Notes under the pieces: generated by a model
The model's database searches: none
What the model saw: the letters and a program-made list of their open reading frames with translations, nothing else
Told to the model about the DNA's origin: nothing
NCBI GenBank assembly: GCA_022925895.1
Contig: JAKSYS010000076.1
Location: forward strand, 62,001-126,000
Length of the DNA: 64,000 nucleotides
Reading direction: 5' to 3'
From: Fragilaria crotonensis
Lineage: Eukaryota > Bacillariophyta > Fragilariophyceae > Fragilariales > Fragilariaceae
Part shown: positions 22,700 to 34,406 of the stretch, piece by piece
How positions within the stretch are numbered: the stretch's first letter is position 1
Layout of the letters: each line of letters opens with the position of its first letter
Program-made: the position numbers and the translations under genes

Positions 22700-24000
22700 T
22701 TCTTTGCTCCCAACGAGTCTTTGTGAAGACGTCGTGCGGGAAAGGCCAGTTCGTGGGTCAGGCATGTGGTTCACTAAGAACACAGCATGCTTGACGGCGA
22801 GGGGCCAAAGTGTGGGGTCGGCGACGTCTGGCCAATGGATGGCCGAATGCAGCATCATGGTTCGTGCGATCGCCATGATGGTTCGGATGTTGCGTTCGGC
22901 GATCCCATTGTGATGGTGAGCGCCGACGCCAGCGAATCGGATGACTTGTTGGAACTCGGCGAGGTTGCGAGAGAACTCAGCGGACGTGAACGTTTTTGAG
23001 TTGTCGGCGAGATACTCTTGCGGCGTCACTCCTGTGTTGCGACACATTCGCTCAAAACTCTCTTTTGCCTTGAGCGTTTCGTGGGAGTTCAAACTTACTT
23101 GATGCTCCACAAAAATAAACCCGGAGGCGTGGTCAACGAAGATACAACCACCGGTATACATGTCGTCGAGTTTCGTTTTTCCAGCGGAGGTAAGTAGACG
23201 TCCACGAGTGCTGCAAATAAAATGATCGACCGAAATGCGTTGGCCTGGGAGGAGATTGTCTGTTTTAAGAGCGTGCGCTCTATCTTTGACAACAGACGAA
23301 GGCGTCGTGCCAGGAATTGGACGTCGATGTTGTTTGCCATATTGGCAGGCGGCGCATTTTGGGAACGAGGTAAGTCGACATGCGGCGGTTTGTAATCGGC
23401 GACTTTCTTCCGTTTTGCTGACGACGCCGGAACGCAGGATGAACTGGACCTTCTTGAAGCCGACGTGACCCAAACGATAGTGCCAACGAAGCAATTCTTT
23501 CTCTGCTTCATTGAGGTTGAGGTTTCGTTCGTGAACGGTATTCACAATCGAAACGAGAGCGTCGGCGGCCTTGAAAGGATCGGTTGCGTTGTACGCTTCC
23601 GACGTTGGGAGATTGTTCTGCGGGTTGACGTTTGCAGTGACGGGTCCTCGGTTGACGTCGTTCGGGACGCCACTGAGCGTCAGACGATTCGGTTCAATGG
23701 TGATCGTTTCGTCAGGGTAAGTCTGGAGGAGACTGGACGTCGAGAGGAGTCGGACTTTGATGTTGGGAACATGAAACGCGGGGACTTTGAGAAGTCGGAG
23801 GTTTCCAAGCTGATCGTGGACAGCCCAAGTGACTTCGCCTTGGCCTTTAATTTGTAGACCCTTGGCGATGCCTTTTAGCTGCGTGATCGTTCCGGGCGAC
23901 GTGACAGGGCCTTCAAAATCGGAGAGGTCGGGAGTGATCGAAATGCTTGCGCCCGAGTCCCAAATGATGGGGCTCGTGTTTGCTTTGGGTCCGAGGGCTT
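22700..24000 (-). CDS. pol: copia protease and integrase region
   Basis: The protease motif WDSGASISI lies at the upstream side, followed by the integrase zinc-binding segment (LLRWHYRLGHVGF, then CAACQYGKQHR) and the catalytic core with DHASGFIFVEHQ and HHHNGIAERNIRTI. Upstream of the protease the translated region contains a long hydrophobic, membrane-like segment, unusual for copia polyproteins. Confidence 0.85.
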
Positions 24001-25139
24001 CTCGCATACGAGCGGGAGCCTGAAGAGCCATGCGAAGCGGCGTCGAATGGCATGCCAGATGAACGTGCGAGAGGATTTTGTTGGCGGCGGCGCGTTGGTG
24101 GAACGTGAGCGGAGCGATTGCGAACGGGTCGGGCGAGTTGGCGGGTGCCACAGGGCAATACTTCGCGGTTCGTGGCGACGAACGTGGGCGTTTGGAGCAC
24201 CAGGAAGGACACGAACGCTTGGTTTTGGTGTATCCCTCTCCCTTTTGGCCTGTGGTAGGCGGCAACGGTGCAGGGCGACGAGAAGTGCGAAGCTTGTCGG
24301 CGCGACGTTGAAGGCGGAGTGCGCGTTCTTTGAGAGTCGCGAAGTGACGAAAGTCGTCGCGCTCAGCAACCGTAGGAGGTCGCGAAGCGACATATCCCCG
24401 TTGTCGGAGACGGAGGGGGTACGAACGGTGTAGCTTGTTGACGCGAATGCCTGAATTGAAGCGTGGCGGAGCGAACGACTTCTTGAGGAGTCGCGAGAAG
24501 CGACGACGTTGATGACGCGTGAACGGAGGAGACGAGGGAGCCGTCGGAGCGACGGGAGATTGCGTAAAGGACTTCGGGGGCAAGACGGACATGAAGAGAA
24601 GAGCAATCCAAACGGTGGGAGCGAACGCGAGTGTTGGGTGGCGGAGCAAAACTTGGTGAAGATTGTTGGCGACCCAAACCAAAATGGTCGTCCATGGGAT
24701 GGCGGACGCAAGATAGATAGCCAACGTAACCAAATTAGGAACAATGACACAGATGGCGAGGGAAAGAGCGAAGAGTAGCCATGGGTTCGCACCTCGGATG
24801 AGGTTTAAGAGCGAACGAGGAGGAGACGTGACGTTTGGTTTGACGGGGAAGTCAAGGAACCAAACGGAGGGATCCGGCGCCAAAATGCTGAGATTTGCCC
24901 TTGGCGACGGTGTCGGAGCGGGAGGACGACGTTCTCCACCGGTGTGAGTGGCGGTCGTGTGCGTGACGGTCCAACGACGACACTTCTCGCACCAGTTGAA
25001 GGTTTTATCCTTCACTTTCTTGGAATTGCTAGTTCCGGGAAGTGGTGGAATTGTGCGCCAGGATTTATGTTTGTTGGTGCGATCCTGGCGGGACCCAGAG
25101 GGGAGGACGATCGGACTTACGATTGAGCTCCGGACACTT

Positions 25140-26323
25140 GTTCGCCCAATGACCGGGTTTTCCACACTTGTGGCAATTGCCCTTCTTCGTGGAGTTTCGG
25201 TCCCGGATGCCTGGGACTGAATCAACGTAAGTACCTCGGCTCGGGAGATACCTGCGGGGCAGTTGCGACATTGCCAAACGTCGCAGACGGAGCTCGGACA
25301 TCAGGTGCATGACTCGCTGGAGGCCATTCCTTTCTGTCAAATTGCGTACGGTACGCGTCTTCAGCTTGGCGACAAATATCTTGGAACGTCAATTTCTCGG
25401 CGACCATGTGAGCATGGGCGCCTGACTTTCCTTGTACCCAATGTCAAGGAGCGCCTGATCAAGTCGCTGCTTCGTCGAACGGAAGGCGGAAGTCTTCGTT
25501 TCCGGCTCCTCCGGCCAAAGAAAGTCTTGAGCATCGTGAGCGTGAGGTTGTGGTCGTACTGACCTGCCGTCGTGAGCTCACGTGCGTCCTTGCGATAATC
25601 AGCGGCGAGGGCTTCGAGGTTTTCGCCGGCGTACTGGGACGGGTGGCGAGCCTTGATCGCGGCCTTCAGGTCTTCAAAGCGCTCGATCGACGTCGACTGG
25701 ATCGTCTTGATCAACTGAAGCCAGACGACGTGAAACGAGTCGTCGTCGTCCATTTTCTCTTTGATCTTGCTCATGAGAGCGGGATCGAGAGACGAGAGAA
25801 GGAACTTGGTGGCGGCGAGGTCGTTCGACTTGTCATACTTATCGTAACGAAGAATCTGCTGGGAGCTGAGAGTCTTTGCTGTCGCGACGGTGTAGCGGGA
25901 GTGGCTCCTGACAACGTTTGTCATCACAGAGGAGCTTTCGGGATCGGGGAGATAAGCAATGGTATCCATCCCACAATCGACGAGATGGTCCCAAACGGCG
26001 TTCTGGAAGTCTACGAGACTGCTCGCTTGGGTAAATAGAGTCGTCATGCCGGTACGACGAAAGTTGTACCCCTTTTGTGAGGCGGAGGCATGGACAGGGC
26101 GGAGTTGATTTGGTGACGTGATGTCGTCGGCAGCGCTCGGATCGAGGCCGACCCAACCAGGAGCTGGCTTACCGCCAGTCCAAGCGGACCAATCGTCCCT
26201 GGAAAGGGAGACAATGTTGCCCATAATGGGCTTATCGGGCCTATCAGAGGCGACGATAGGGTCGGAGACAGGTGGCGTCGGGGACGCGGTGACGGGGTCA
26301 GAAGTTGGAGTCGGAGACGCCAT
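25140..26323 (-). CDS. gag: copia gag-like region with CCHC zinc knuckle
   Basis: The gag-like region starts with MASPTPTSDPV and contains a UBN2/gag-like helical part (for example KIKEKMDDDDSFHVVWLQLI), then the zinc knuckle CHKCGKPGHWANKC near its end. Gag packages element RNA in active relatives. This belongs to the fossil element described above. Confidence 0.85.
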
Positions 26324-26638
26324 CTCGGAGAGATCAGGAAGACAAACTTGGGAAGCTCTTGAATAGGACTAGCACGGCGTGCGTTTAAACGTAGAATAAG
26401 TAGCCTAGTTGGTAACTTAGGCGCTCGGAGAGACTTGCTTGTAGGTTGGAAACCGTAGAGTAGTCAACGGCGTTGACTTAGGGCTGCAGCGTAGACGATT
26501 GCGGAGCAATCGGGAAACAGATCCTTGGAAAGGATCAACTTGAGTCCTTGGAAAGGAGACAATAAATTCCTTTAGAGAGGAATTGGCTTGCCTGGAAGGA
26601 AGCGTGAGGGGGTTAGCCTATAGATTGGGCAAAATAAC

Positions 26639-26953
26639 CACTTGAGACTATCACCGGAGATGATACTCTAATCGTAGAAAATAGTACGTAGTACCGTAGG
26701 AAAATTACTGTAGGAAGGTTTCACACAAAGTACGTTCTGAGAAATTATAAGCTACAGTAAAATTCGGCACTCGATCGTATGAACGACAAACTCGTCGAAC
26801 GTGTCAAGTGGCACTTGACATTTCGGGTAGTTCGTACGAAATTAATTAGAGACCGGACAGTACAGCGTATCATGTTTCACATTTCAATGGATGACCTCAC
26901 AGTAGCACAGTACAACGATGGCATCGCAGTCCAGTGCAGCGTAGGTTTCAATT
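26639..26953 (-). repeat. 5' LTR of copia element
   Basis: Second 315-bp copy of the LTR, followed directly by the GTTAT target duplication. It differs from the other LTR at three positions. Confidence 0.95.
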
Positions 26954-26958
26954 GTTAT

Positions 26959-28756
26959 CCAAGTTTTGCATGCGCTCGATTTGCGCGCGGTTCTTCATCT
27001 TACTCCAAGCGAGTGCATTCATCGTCTGCGTGAGCCATTTGACCATGAGCCTGAACACCACATGCTCATCAGCCGCTTGATGATGGGGGCATTCATGCTG
27101 AGGCAGGTGATCAAGTAGCATCAAACTCAGACTTTACCACCAGCCATTGTAGCGACCGAAACAAGCGAGAATGTGGTGTTGTGCACAATTCACACGAGGC
27201 AACCTCATCTGGTGTTGGAGCATGTAATGTTAGCTGTTTTGTCTAAGACAATAGTGAAAGACGTTGCTACGAATCGTGTATTTCTATACTAGGTTTGATA
27301 GCAAGTGCGACAATGCTTAGCATTCTTAATGAGTTCCTCGACAAAGGGAAGGCAACAACATTTATGCAAATAATGCGCACCAAAAACATGCGTCAACGAT
27401 GATGCACACGTTTCAATGTGACGTAGTGGAAGGATTCGAGAAGCAACCGGCGCTGGTGGCGGCGGCGCGATCAAGATGTGTAATTGAAGATGAATGTTCC
27501 TGATCATCCCAGATGGGTCGTGGTGAAGAATCATGTCACAAACCACGATCTGGTCGCTTTCGTCCTCCGCCGGGATTACCATACACAAAGCGCAGGACTG
27601 AAGAGATGCCCCACAACTGGAGGTGAAGAACTCAAATCAAGGAGCGCTTCCACCATGTTGTCATTCTGCGCGCAAGTCTTCTGCATCTTATATGCAGCTG
27701 TGAGGGTCGATGACGACTGCGTGTTGCGTTGTGCCCGTTGCGTGTTGTGCGTTACAGTTGTCCTTGGTGTCTGTAGCGTACCAGGTTCAAGTGTACCAGG
27801 TACGCTACTTCCGCACACGCATGACGAATGACGAATCTGTTTGAACAATGAGCATACTCTACTCTAGCTAGAGAGTACCTTTACAATAGCAACCAGATAC
27901 CTGCATTCATGTCAGGTTTGACGAGACAACGGGGACTGCATTGTTTGTTGTGCCGTGTGCTTTGTGCATCTGGTCAAGTCCTATACTGGTACGCAGCACC
28001 TGACACATCGTCGTACAAAACGCATGTCAGGAGAGCTACTCACGTTCGTTTTCTTCACAAGAAAACTTGGGAGTTTCCTACTTGGATTCGAAGTTTCAAC
28101 TATCCTGTATACATGCAACTGGACCAGGACGAAATTATAACAACTAATTCTTTCCTAAGATTCCGTTGGGAACTTCGAAACTTGGATCCAAGTTCAGAAA
28201 ATTTTTGCTGTATACACACCGCCTAAGTGTGTACGCATATATCCTATATCCGCTTCGTCCACACGGAGTACTTGTAACAGGTTCAAGTACAAGTACCACC
28301 ACGGAGTATGTGATATTGAAGGTTGATTCACGGTCGCAAGTCGCATGAAGGTCTACCGTTAGACACAAGTTACATCGCATTCGTACAATGTATTTGTAAG
28401 CGGGTGGTTAAGGTACGGTTACAATATAGTGTACCGTAGTAGTCTGCGGTCTACTGTCTAGTTTACCTCCAAAGAGTACTTTCCCGCATCTCCCAGGACC
28501 CAGGAGACGTTCTGTCAACAAACAACGAAATCCGAGTGCGTTTTGGATAGAACAATTCGCTTCCTTTATGTTCCACTCCCGCGTGACGGTGTCGTTCGTC
28601 ATTTTCGATTAATGCACATGCAGTGTCAACCCAGACGACCCCCCTCGGAATGCGAAAAAGATCGAACGATCCGACCATAAACGATTCCGCGCAGTTTACA
28701 ATTTACCCTCTACTGAAGGCTCACTTTCGTTGGTTTGACACGATCGCGATAGCTTC
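26959..28756. other. Intergenic region with dispersed repeat
   Basis: No gene is supported. A minus-strand frame at 27289-27588 has no family resemblance. GTAC-rich patches occur at 27770-28000. Dispersed repeat copy B is listed separately. The last 300 bp should hold the promoter of the sulfate transporter. Confidence 0.5.
28146..28226 (-). repeat. Dispersed repeat, copy B
   Basis: Reverse-orientation match to 19607-19690, sharing the ACTTGGATCCAAGT palindrome and the GTATACACACC end. A second partial inverted stretch (ACTTGGATTCGAAGTTTC, near 28080) lies on its left, so the family may have inverted ends. Confidence 0.75.
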
Positions 28757-30956
28757 ATGACAATCGAAAACAACCCTCATTCCGCTGATGGCGACGATAA
28801 CACCCTCATGTCCGGCTCGCATGCCGGTAAGGCAGAGGAGGAATTGAATGGAGGTGTACGGGGACGAAGTCTTTTCCAATCCATCCATCGACGCAACTTG
28901 AACCATATCAACAAAGATGAAACCCTTAGCAAGCGACATTCGGTGCCGGAGGTTGAATCTACGCGAAAGCCTTTCAGCGCAAAGGTTCGCGAAGCCTTTA
29001 TTGATGAGAATTCGAGCAAGAAAACCAGAGACGATTGGATCTGTACCTTCCTCCCTTGTTACAAGTGGCTTCGTGTCTACGATTGGAGGACAAAACTCTT
29101 CACCGACATCCTTGCTGGTCTTGCAGTCGGTGTCATGGTAGTTCCTCAATCCATGAGTTATGCGAAGCTTGCAGGATTGCCAGTGGAGTACGGTCTCTAC
29201 AGTGCCCTCTTTCCCATTTGGGCCTACTCTCTTTTTGGCTCCTCTCGTCAGCTCGCCATTGGTCCCGTGGCACTCGTGAGTCTCATGCTTGGGACGGGCT
29301 TATCGAATCAAATGGATAAGCTTGGAATCTCCAAAGATGCGGATAACTATGTTCAAGTCTACACTACTCTTGCGATCCAGACATCCTTTTTGGTCGGCGT
29401 ACTCAACTTGATTATGGGGCTGTTGCGCCTGGGTTTCGTCACTATCTTCATGTCCCATGCTGTCATTAGTGGTTTCATTTCCGGTGCTTCGATCATTATT
29501 GGATTGTCTCAATTGAAGGGCATTCTTGGCGTGAATGCTGATGGTGATAACGTGGAAAAGATTCTCGCAAATGTCTTTCAAAGCCTTAACAAGTTCAACT
29601 ACAAATCGTTCTTGATGGGATCCTTTTCCCTTGCCGCCTTGATTATACTGAAGGAAATTTCTAAGAGGCTCCCGCAGTACAAATGGCTTCGTGCAATTGG
29701 GCCTATCTTCGTGACTGTGGTCACCATCTCCGTCACTTACGGGTTTAACCTTGGTGCCAACGGCATTCCCACCGTTACCTACATTCCCCAAGGTTTCCCC
29801 GATTTCACCGTTGGGCTTTGGTTTCCGATGGCAGACTTTGGCGCACTCATGCAGACTGCTGTGGCCATTACAATTATCGGCTTCATGGAATCAATTGCTA
29901 TTGCCAAGCAGTTGGCAGCCAAGCATAAGTACGAAATCGAGTCTTCGATGGAGCTTATTGGTTTGGGTGTGGCAAACATCGTGGCCAGCATGAGTCAAGC
30001 CTATCCGGTGACAGGATCCTTCAGCCGATCTGCTGTGAACAGTGCCTCAGGCGCTCAGAGTGGCGTGACTGGAATTGTTACAGCTTTTTTGGTCGGCATA
30101 GTGTTGCTGCTATTGACGGATGTCTTTGAGTACATGGTAAGTGCTTGCTTGCATTCTGATTGAATCACAACCATCGATGTTTTTGCTCATGTACGTGATA
30201 TCCATTGAAATTCCATAGCCATTAGCTGTACTCTCTGCGATCGTGATTTCTGGTGTCATCAATCTGTTTGACTACACCGAGGCCATTTACCTCTGGAAGG
30301 TCCACAAGTTCGACTTCGGAGTATGGATGTGCGCCTTTTTGGGGGTGACCCTGCTTGGAGTCGAAATGGGTTTGGCAATTTCCGTCGGTGTTTCGCTTCT
30401 CTTGATCATTTATGAGAGTGCCTTTCCGCACACCGCCGTCCTTGGTCGCTTGCCGGGATCCAACGTCTACAGAAACGTGAAGCAATATCCTCAAGCTGAG
30501 CGCTACGACGGCATCGTCATGGTTCGAATCGATGCTCCTATTTACTTTGCCAATACGGACAACATCCGCACCAAACTTGGCAAATACGAGAAAGCGGCGA
30601 AGGAGGAGTTGGCATCACGTGGCGACGCTGAGGTGAAGTTCCTGATTCTGGATCTCATCCCCGTTTCACATGTGGACTCGAGCGCTCTCCACATTCTACA
30701 TGAGATGATATCCGGCTACAAGGACCGCGACCTTCAGCTTGTCTTCGCCAACCCCAGCGTGAATGTGATGGACCTGTTTGTCAAAAGTCAGCTTGCTGAC
30801 GAAGTCGGTCGCGAGCATATCTTTGTATCGATTCAAGACGCTGTTAAGTGGTGCTTGGATCATTTGGACAGTATTGCAGTTTCTGTTCACAAAGTGGAGA
30901 AGGACCTTGAACATGACGTCGAAAAGGCTGAAGTCCAGTCTGAGGCAGAAGCTTGA
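28757..30956 (+). CDS. SulP/SLC26 sulfate transporter with STAS domain
   Basis: Two exons, 28757-30136 and 30219-30956, separated by an 82-bp phase-0 intron (GTAAGT...CCATAG); the spliced protein has about 705 residues, usual for the family. After an approximately 95-residue cytosolic N-terminus come the SulP signature region VVPQSMSYAKLAGLPVEYGL and LAIGPVALVSLMLGTG, then about ten to twelve membrane helices. The C-terminal STAS domain (about residues 550-690) has LILDLIPVSHVDSSALHILH. The protein should import sulfate, or another oxyanion, across the plasma or an internal membrane. The intron sits at DVFEYM/PLAVL, inside the last membrane block. No frame defects. Confidence 0.93.
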
Positions 30957-31740
30957 GTGTTCGCGTGCAACTAAAGATAGGCATGATTCGCGATTTATTT
31001 CACTCGTGAGCATTGTCGGATGTGTGGTGCTACCGGGTACCGCCTGGCTTATCTTGAGCTTTTATGGCATACATTTTACCCTATACTGTGTCAATAGGAG
31101 TACAGTGCTCGATACATAATTACTACTCGGAGTACCTATGCCCCCATGCTATTGTGTCGATATAGTTGTATCAGGTACTCTGGAGCTCTGGCGTACACCA
31201 TACACCATACTCCATACAATGCTCATCGCAAGCACTCTGTTGACCAGCGGGCGACGGTCACGGGATTTTATGAATACTTGCTAGTAGATAGTCAACATGA
31301 ACAAAGGCCGTGATCCGTGACTACGCATCTTCGGAAATGTGTGTGTGTTTTGAGATTGCTTGTTTGACTATGCATATTTGAGATCGGCACAACTATGCCT
31401 ATTTCGGAAATATGCATGTGTTGTGCACAGCAACACTGCACGGCTACAACTCAGACTCAACGCGTGTCTTCGGCGTAGGTTCCACTTTTTTCATCCCCGC
31501 AACAAAGCGAAGCGGGAAAACGTCCTCTATCCACAGCTTGGAATTGATGGAGAACCTTTCTGCAAAATCTTTCTACTCCAGTACCAGCACTATCGCTCAT
31601 TCGTACGAAACGCACATAAAAGAAAGGGAACTTCGTCTGGGCGATTGCCATTCGAGAGCGAGCTACGGTACGTTATCCCTCTTATGCCCTCGCCTCAAAT
31701 CATCTATGCAAGTATTCCATCGATTGCGATAAACAGTCGA
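30957..31740. other. Intergenic region between convergent genes
   Basis: Convergent 3' ends (SulP and the plastid FN3-like gene) leave about 780 bp with no supported gene. The open frames at 31360-31896 have no recognisable content and overlap the neighbouring gene in antisense. Confidence 0.5.
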
Positions 31741-32607
31741 TTAAAACCCATCCATCGGGTCGAGCAGGACTCCGGCGATAACAGAGAGGATTGCAACAAC
31801 GGAGATTCCCACAGCCGCAATAACTGCACCTCTTTGTTCTTCCTCGGTTTGCACATCCACCAAACATTGGCAAACATCATTCTCCTTACCATCTAGATCG
31901 ACTTCGCTGATGCGGTAGACCCAACTTCCTGGAGCAGCACTTGTATCGAGGAATCGATAAACGCCTCCCTCCGGTCCCTTCGTCTGAAGTGGACCCCAGT
32001 CCTTGTAACTTCCGACAATTTGGAACTCCGAAGTTTTCGTAGGACGGCGCTTTACAAGAAATCCCTTCGTATCCTTCTCAGAATTCGTTGCCCACTCGAG
32101 TTCCACAGCTCCGTCAATTACCTTTGTTTTGAGACCTGTTCCACTAAGTTCTTGCGCTTGGCTGTCACTAAAGAGAGCCCCCGAAACATCCTTCTCTTGC
32201 TCCTGACGCTTACGACGGGCACTGGCACGCTCCTTCATCATTTGCTTGATTCGGTTTTCGTCCTCTTCGCTGATTCCCATCCACGGAGCATAGTCCACAC
32301 CGTTGGCATTGCGGAGGTTGGACGCCCGTTTTACCTTGGTAATCTCTTCCTGGGTGAGCAACTCCACTTCTTCTTCGAGGGACAGTTCATTCAGGTCAGC
32401 CATGCCGAGTGAAGTGAAACGAGGAACTGTGTGAGGGAGAGCGGCGCGAGAGAGGTTAGTGTGGGTACCACAACAGCGAACAGGAGTCGTAGATTCGACA
32501 GAAAACGCACCACTTCCGACATTCGAAACAACGAATGACTTCGGGATGGGGGTAAAAGCCTCAGAGTGACAGAAAAGGACGAGGAGGGAAGTGGCAAGGA
32601 GCTTCAT
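31741..32607 (-). CDS. Plastid-targeted membrane protein with FN3-like domain
   Basis: 288 residues in a single exon. A signal peptide (MKLLATSLLVLFCHSEA) is followed at once by FTPIP, the ASAFAP-type junction that sends diatom proteins into the plastid. Residues about 95-150 are charged and helical (EEDENRIKQMMKERASARRKR). Residues about 165-250 form a beta-rich segment with VELEW, GFLVKRRP, VYRFLD and WVYRISEVD, like a fibronectin type III fold. A C-terminal membrane span (GAVIAAVGISVVAILSVIAG) ends the protein. It is probably anchored in a thylakoid or envelope membrane with the FN3-like part exposed. Function unknown; lineage restriction to stramenopiles is inference. Confidence 0.7.
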   Translation of the reverse strand: MKLLATSLLVLFCHSEAFTPIPKSFVVSNVGSGAFSVESTTPVRCCGTHTNLSRAALPHTVPRFTSLGMADLNELSLEEEVELLTQEEITKVKRASNLRNANGVDYAPWMGISEEDENRIKQMMKERASARRKRQEQEKDVSGALFSDSQAQELSGTGLKTKVIDGAVELEWATNSEKDTKGFLVKRRPTKTSEFQIVGSYKDWGPLQTKGPEGGVYRFLDTSAAPGSWVYRISEVDLDGKENDVCQCLVDVQTEEEQRGAVIAAVGISVVAILSVIAGVLLDPMDGF

Positions 32608-33153
32608 GATTCTAGAACAACGTAATGTGAGGACGTAATGTGAGGCTGTAATGAACTGAGTCGTCGATTCCTTTCAACGAGGGATTATCAGTGAAACAGA
32701 AGGTTCAGTATTGTGGTGGCGAACACATCATGGATCATGGTGGTAGATTTGCCCGAACACACGTCACTCGTACATAGCGTCAGGTTGAGTTGATGATTCA
32801 ATACAGTCTTACGAGTACCTGGTACTTGCAGTATGCCAGTATCGAATCCCCCAGTCCCCAGTACCCAGAGCGTAGATTCACCTCTACTGTAGTACAGTGG
32901 ACAGTGGACCGTTCCCAATACGAGGAACAAACTACCGGTCCACATACAACCGGCAATCGACAAATCCGACAGATACTTAGATCAGCGGCTCCATGAATGA
33001 TGGAATTGATATCAGTTCGAGCACTGGTCTCAAATTGTTCCCAGCACAGTTGACAGCTGATAGCAACTAACTCAAAGAAGCGCACGGATTGAGGCGGAGC
33101 TAGCGCACCGCACACTTTCGCTTGCAACACTATGGTCACGTGGCTTCGTCAAC
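32608..33153. other. Intergenic region
   Basis: No gene seen. GTAC-rich stretch at 32780-32900. It separates the plastid FN3-like gene's start from the 3' end of the phosphatase-like gene. Confidence 0.5.
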
Positions 33154-33938
33154 TTAGTCAACTTTCAATTCGTTCGCGTTTTCTAGGGCTTGGATGTAAT
33201 TGCTGTCGATATCCACAACAGGTCGCGCCTCTCTTACTAATCTGTGGCCTGCTTGGACATCCGATACGCGACCTGTCGATACCAGCCAATGCACAACCAC
33301 TGTAGGTGACAAGCAGACAGCAGAAGGACAGTAAATTAACACCACCGCGTCCGTTCTTTCCTTGACTGCTAGGTCGATGAAGTCGACCGTCTCTTGGAGG
33401 TTGGTTCCACGTCGTTAGCATTCCACTTCAAGCGTAACACGTTTTCAAAAGCAGCACCAGAAGGATCCCCTGCCTTGCTATCTCCCTCACGTATGTCAAC
33501 AATGTGTGTCACACCATAGTCCATAAGGATACTTTCCGACGATGCTGCCATTCCATTTCCGAGAATCAACCTTCCGGGCACAATTATGGAGACGGAAGGG
33601 ATCGCCACGACCGCGAGCAGACGGACGAGTCTAGGCAGCCAGAACAAATGCAAGATTAGGGGCACGCCGAGATCTGAGAACGAAACTCCAAGCAACGGGA
33701 CTGCCACGACGCTCCAAACCAAGTAACCTGTGTTTAGGAAGGTTACGTATGACTTGGCAGTGTGATTTCCCAAGATTCCAACTAAGTACCCGATGAACAG
33801 AAACAAATGGAGGCAACCAAGTAGCTTCGCAATAAACAGGGTGCTAGCCGTGATCAAGGCCAACCCTGTAGCGGCTATGCTAATGTAAGGGAGGACAAAG
33901 AGCAGTTGGAGAATGCGAGGGGACGAAATCGATAGCAT
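33154..33938 (-). pseudogene. Membrane-anchored dual-specificity-phosphatase-like protein, degenerate active site, one frame change
   Basis: The N-terminal frame (33938-33369) encodes four or five membrane helices and then a phosphatase-like entry, ILGNGMAASSESILMDYGVTHIVDI, equivalent to the 'sites upstream of a DSP core' segment. The core continues in another frame: TNLQETVDFIDLAVKERTD, then VVLIYCPSAVCLSPTVVV and REARPVVDIDSNYIQALE, ending at 33154. The frame change lies near 33400 and no intron fits. The signature loop, normally HCxxGxxRS, reads YCPSAVCLS: the Cys remains, but the preceding His is Tyr, the Gly is Ala and the phosphate-binding Arg is Leu. Even if the frame is an assembly error, this should be a pseudophosphatase. 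Family assignment is by motif only. Confidence 0.55.
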
Positions 33939-34406
33939 TGTTGATGGTAACCACCGGCCTTTCTACTCATGCGGTCATCGCTGCAGCACTGAATCGACGA
34001 GGGTTTTCATGTTTTACCTCTGTACTGGAGTACTGTACCATATACTGTACTGCAGTACGAGTGCACAGAGTACTCGTTGTCGTACATGTAGTACACATGA
34101 GTATCACCGGTAAAGTGTGTATATTGTGGTATTGGTACTGTGCTCCCCTTCCGGGACTATTATACAAGTACCTGGTACTGTACCAGGTACTTGTACACTT
34201 GTACTACTTGCTCACTGTTCACGCCTAAAGGAGGGCACGGTGTTTTGTGTAGTGTGCATACCTGGTACTTGTACTGTACCTGCACCATGGTACTACCGGT
34301 AGTACTACTACCAGTAGCAACGAGTAGTACTGTGTACTGTGTACCCCTAACGTTTCATATATAAAGTACTGTATGCATACAGTAATCACTCCGAACTCAT
34401 TTCACG
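33939..34406. promoter_or_regulatory. GTAC island in divergent promoter region
   Basis: About 25 GTAC tetramers occur within roughly 350 bp (34020-34370), many inside larger palindromes such as AGTACCTGGTACT. This is the shared upstream region of the phosphatase-like gene (minus) and the cytochrome c6-like gene (plus). A TATA-like ATATATAAAG lies at about 34360, 45 bp before the cytochrome ATG. Confidence 0.5.

Larger units (their letters stand above)
19805..26953 (-). mobile_element. Ty1/copia LTR retrotransposon (CoDi-like), recent insertion
   Basis: The element is 7.15 kb with 315-bp LTRs at both ends and a 5-bp target duplication GTTAT (19800-19804, 26954-26958). The LTRs differ at three positions (about 99% identical), so insertion was recent. 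Order in sense direction: 5' LTR, leader, gag, CCHC knuckle, protease, integrase, reverse transcriptase, RNase H, polypurine tract, 3' LTR; integrase before RT is the copia order. Coding pieces lie in three frames, so it has about two breaks or uses frameshift read-through. It inserted into a stretch carrying dispersed repeat copy A. Confidence 0.95.

Noticed and set aside
27289-27588. 99-codon minus-strand frame near the SulP gene
   Set aside because: No recognisable motif, low-complexity proline run, and no partner exon; coding evidence is insufficient.
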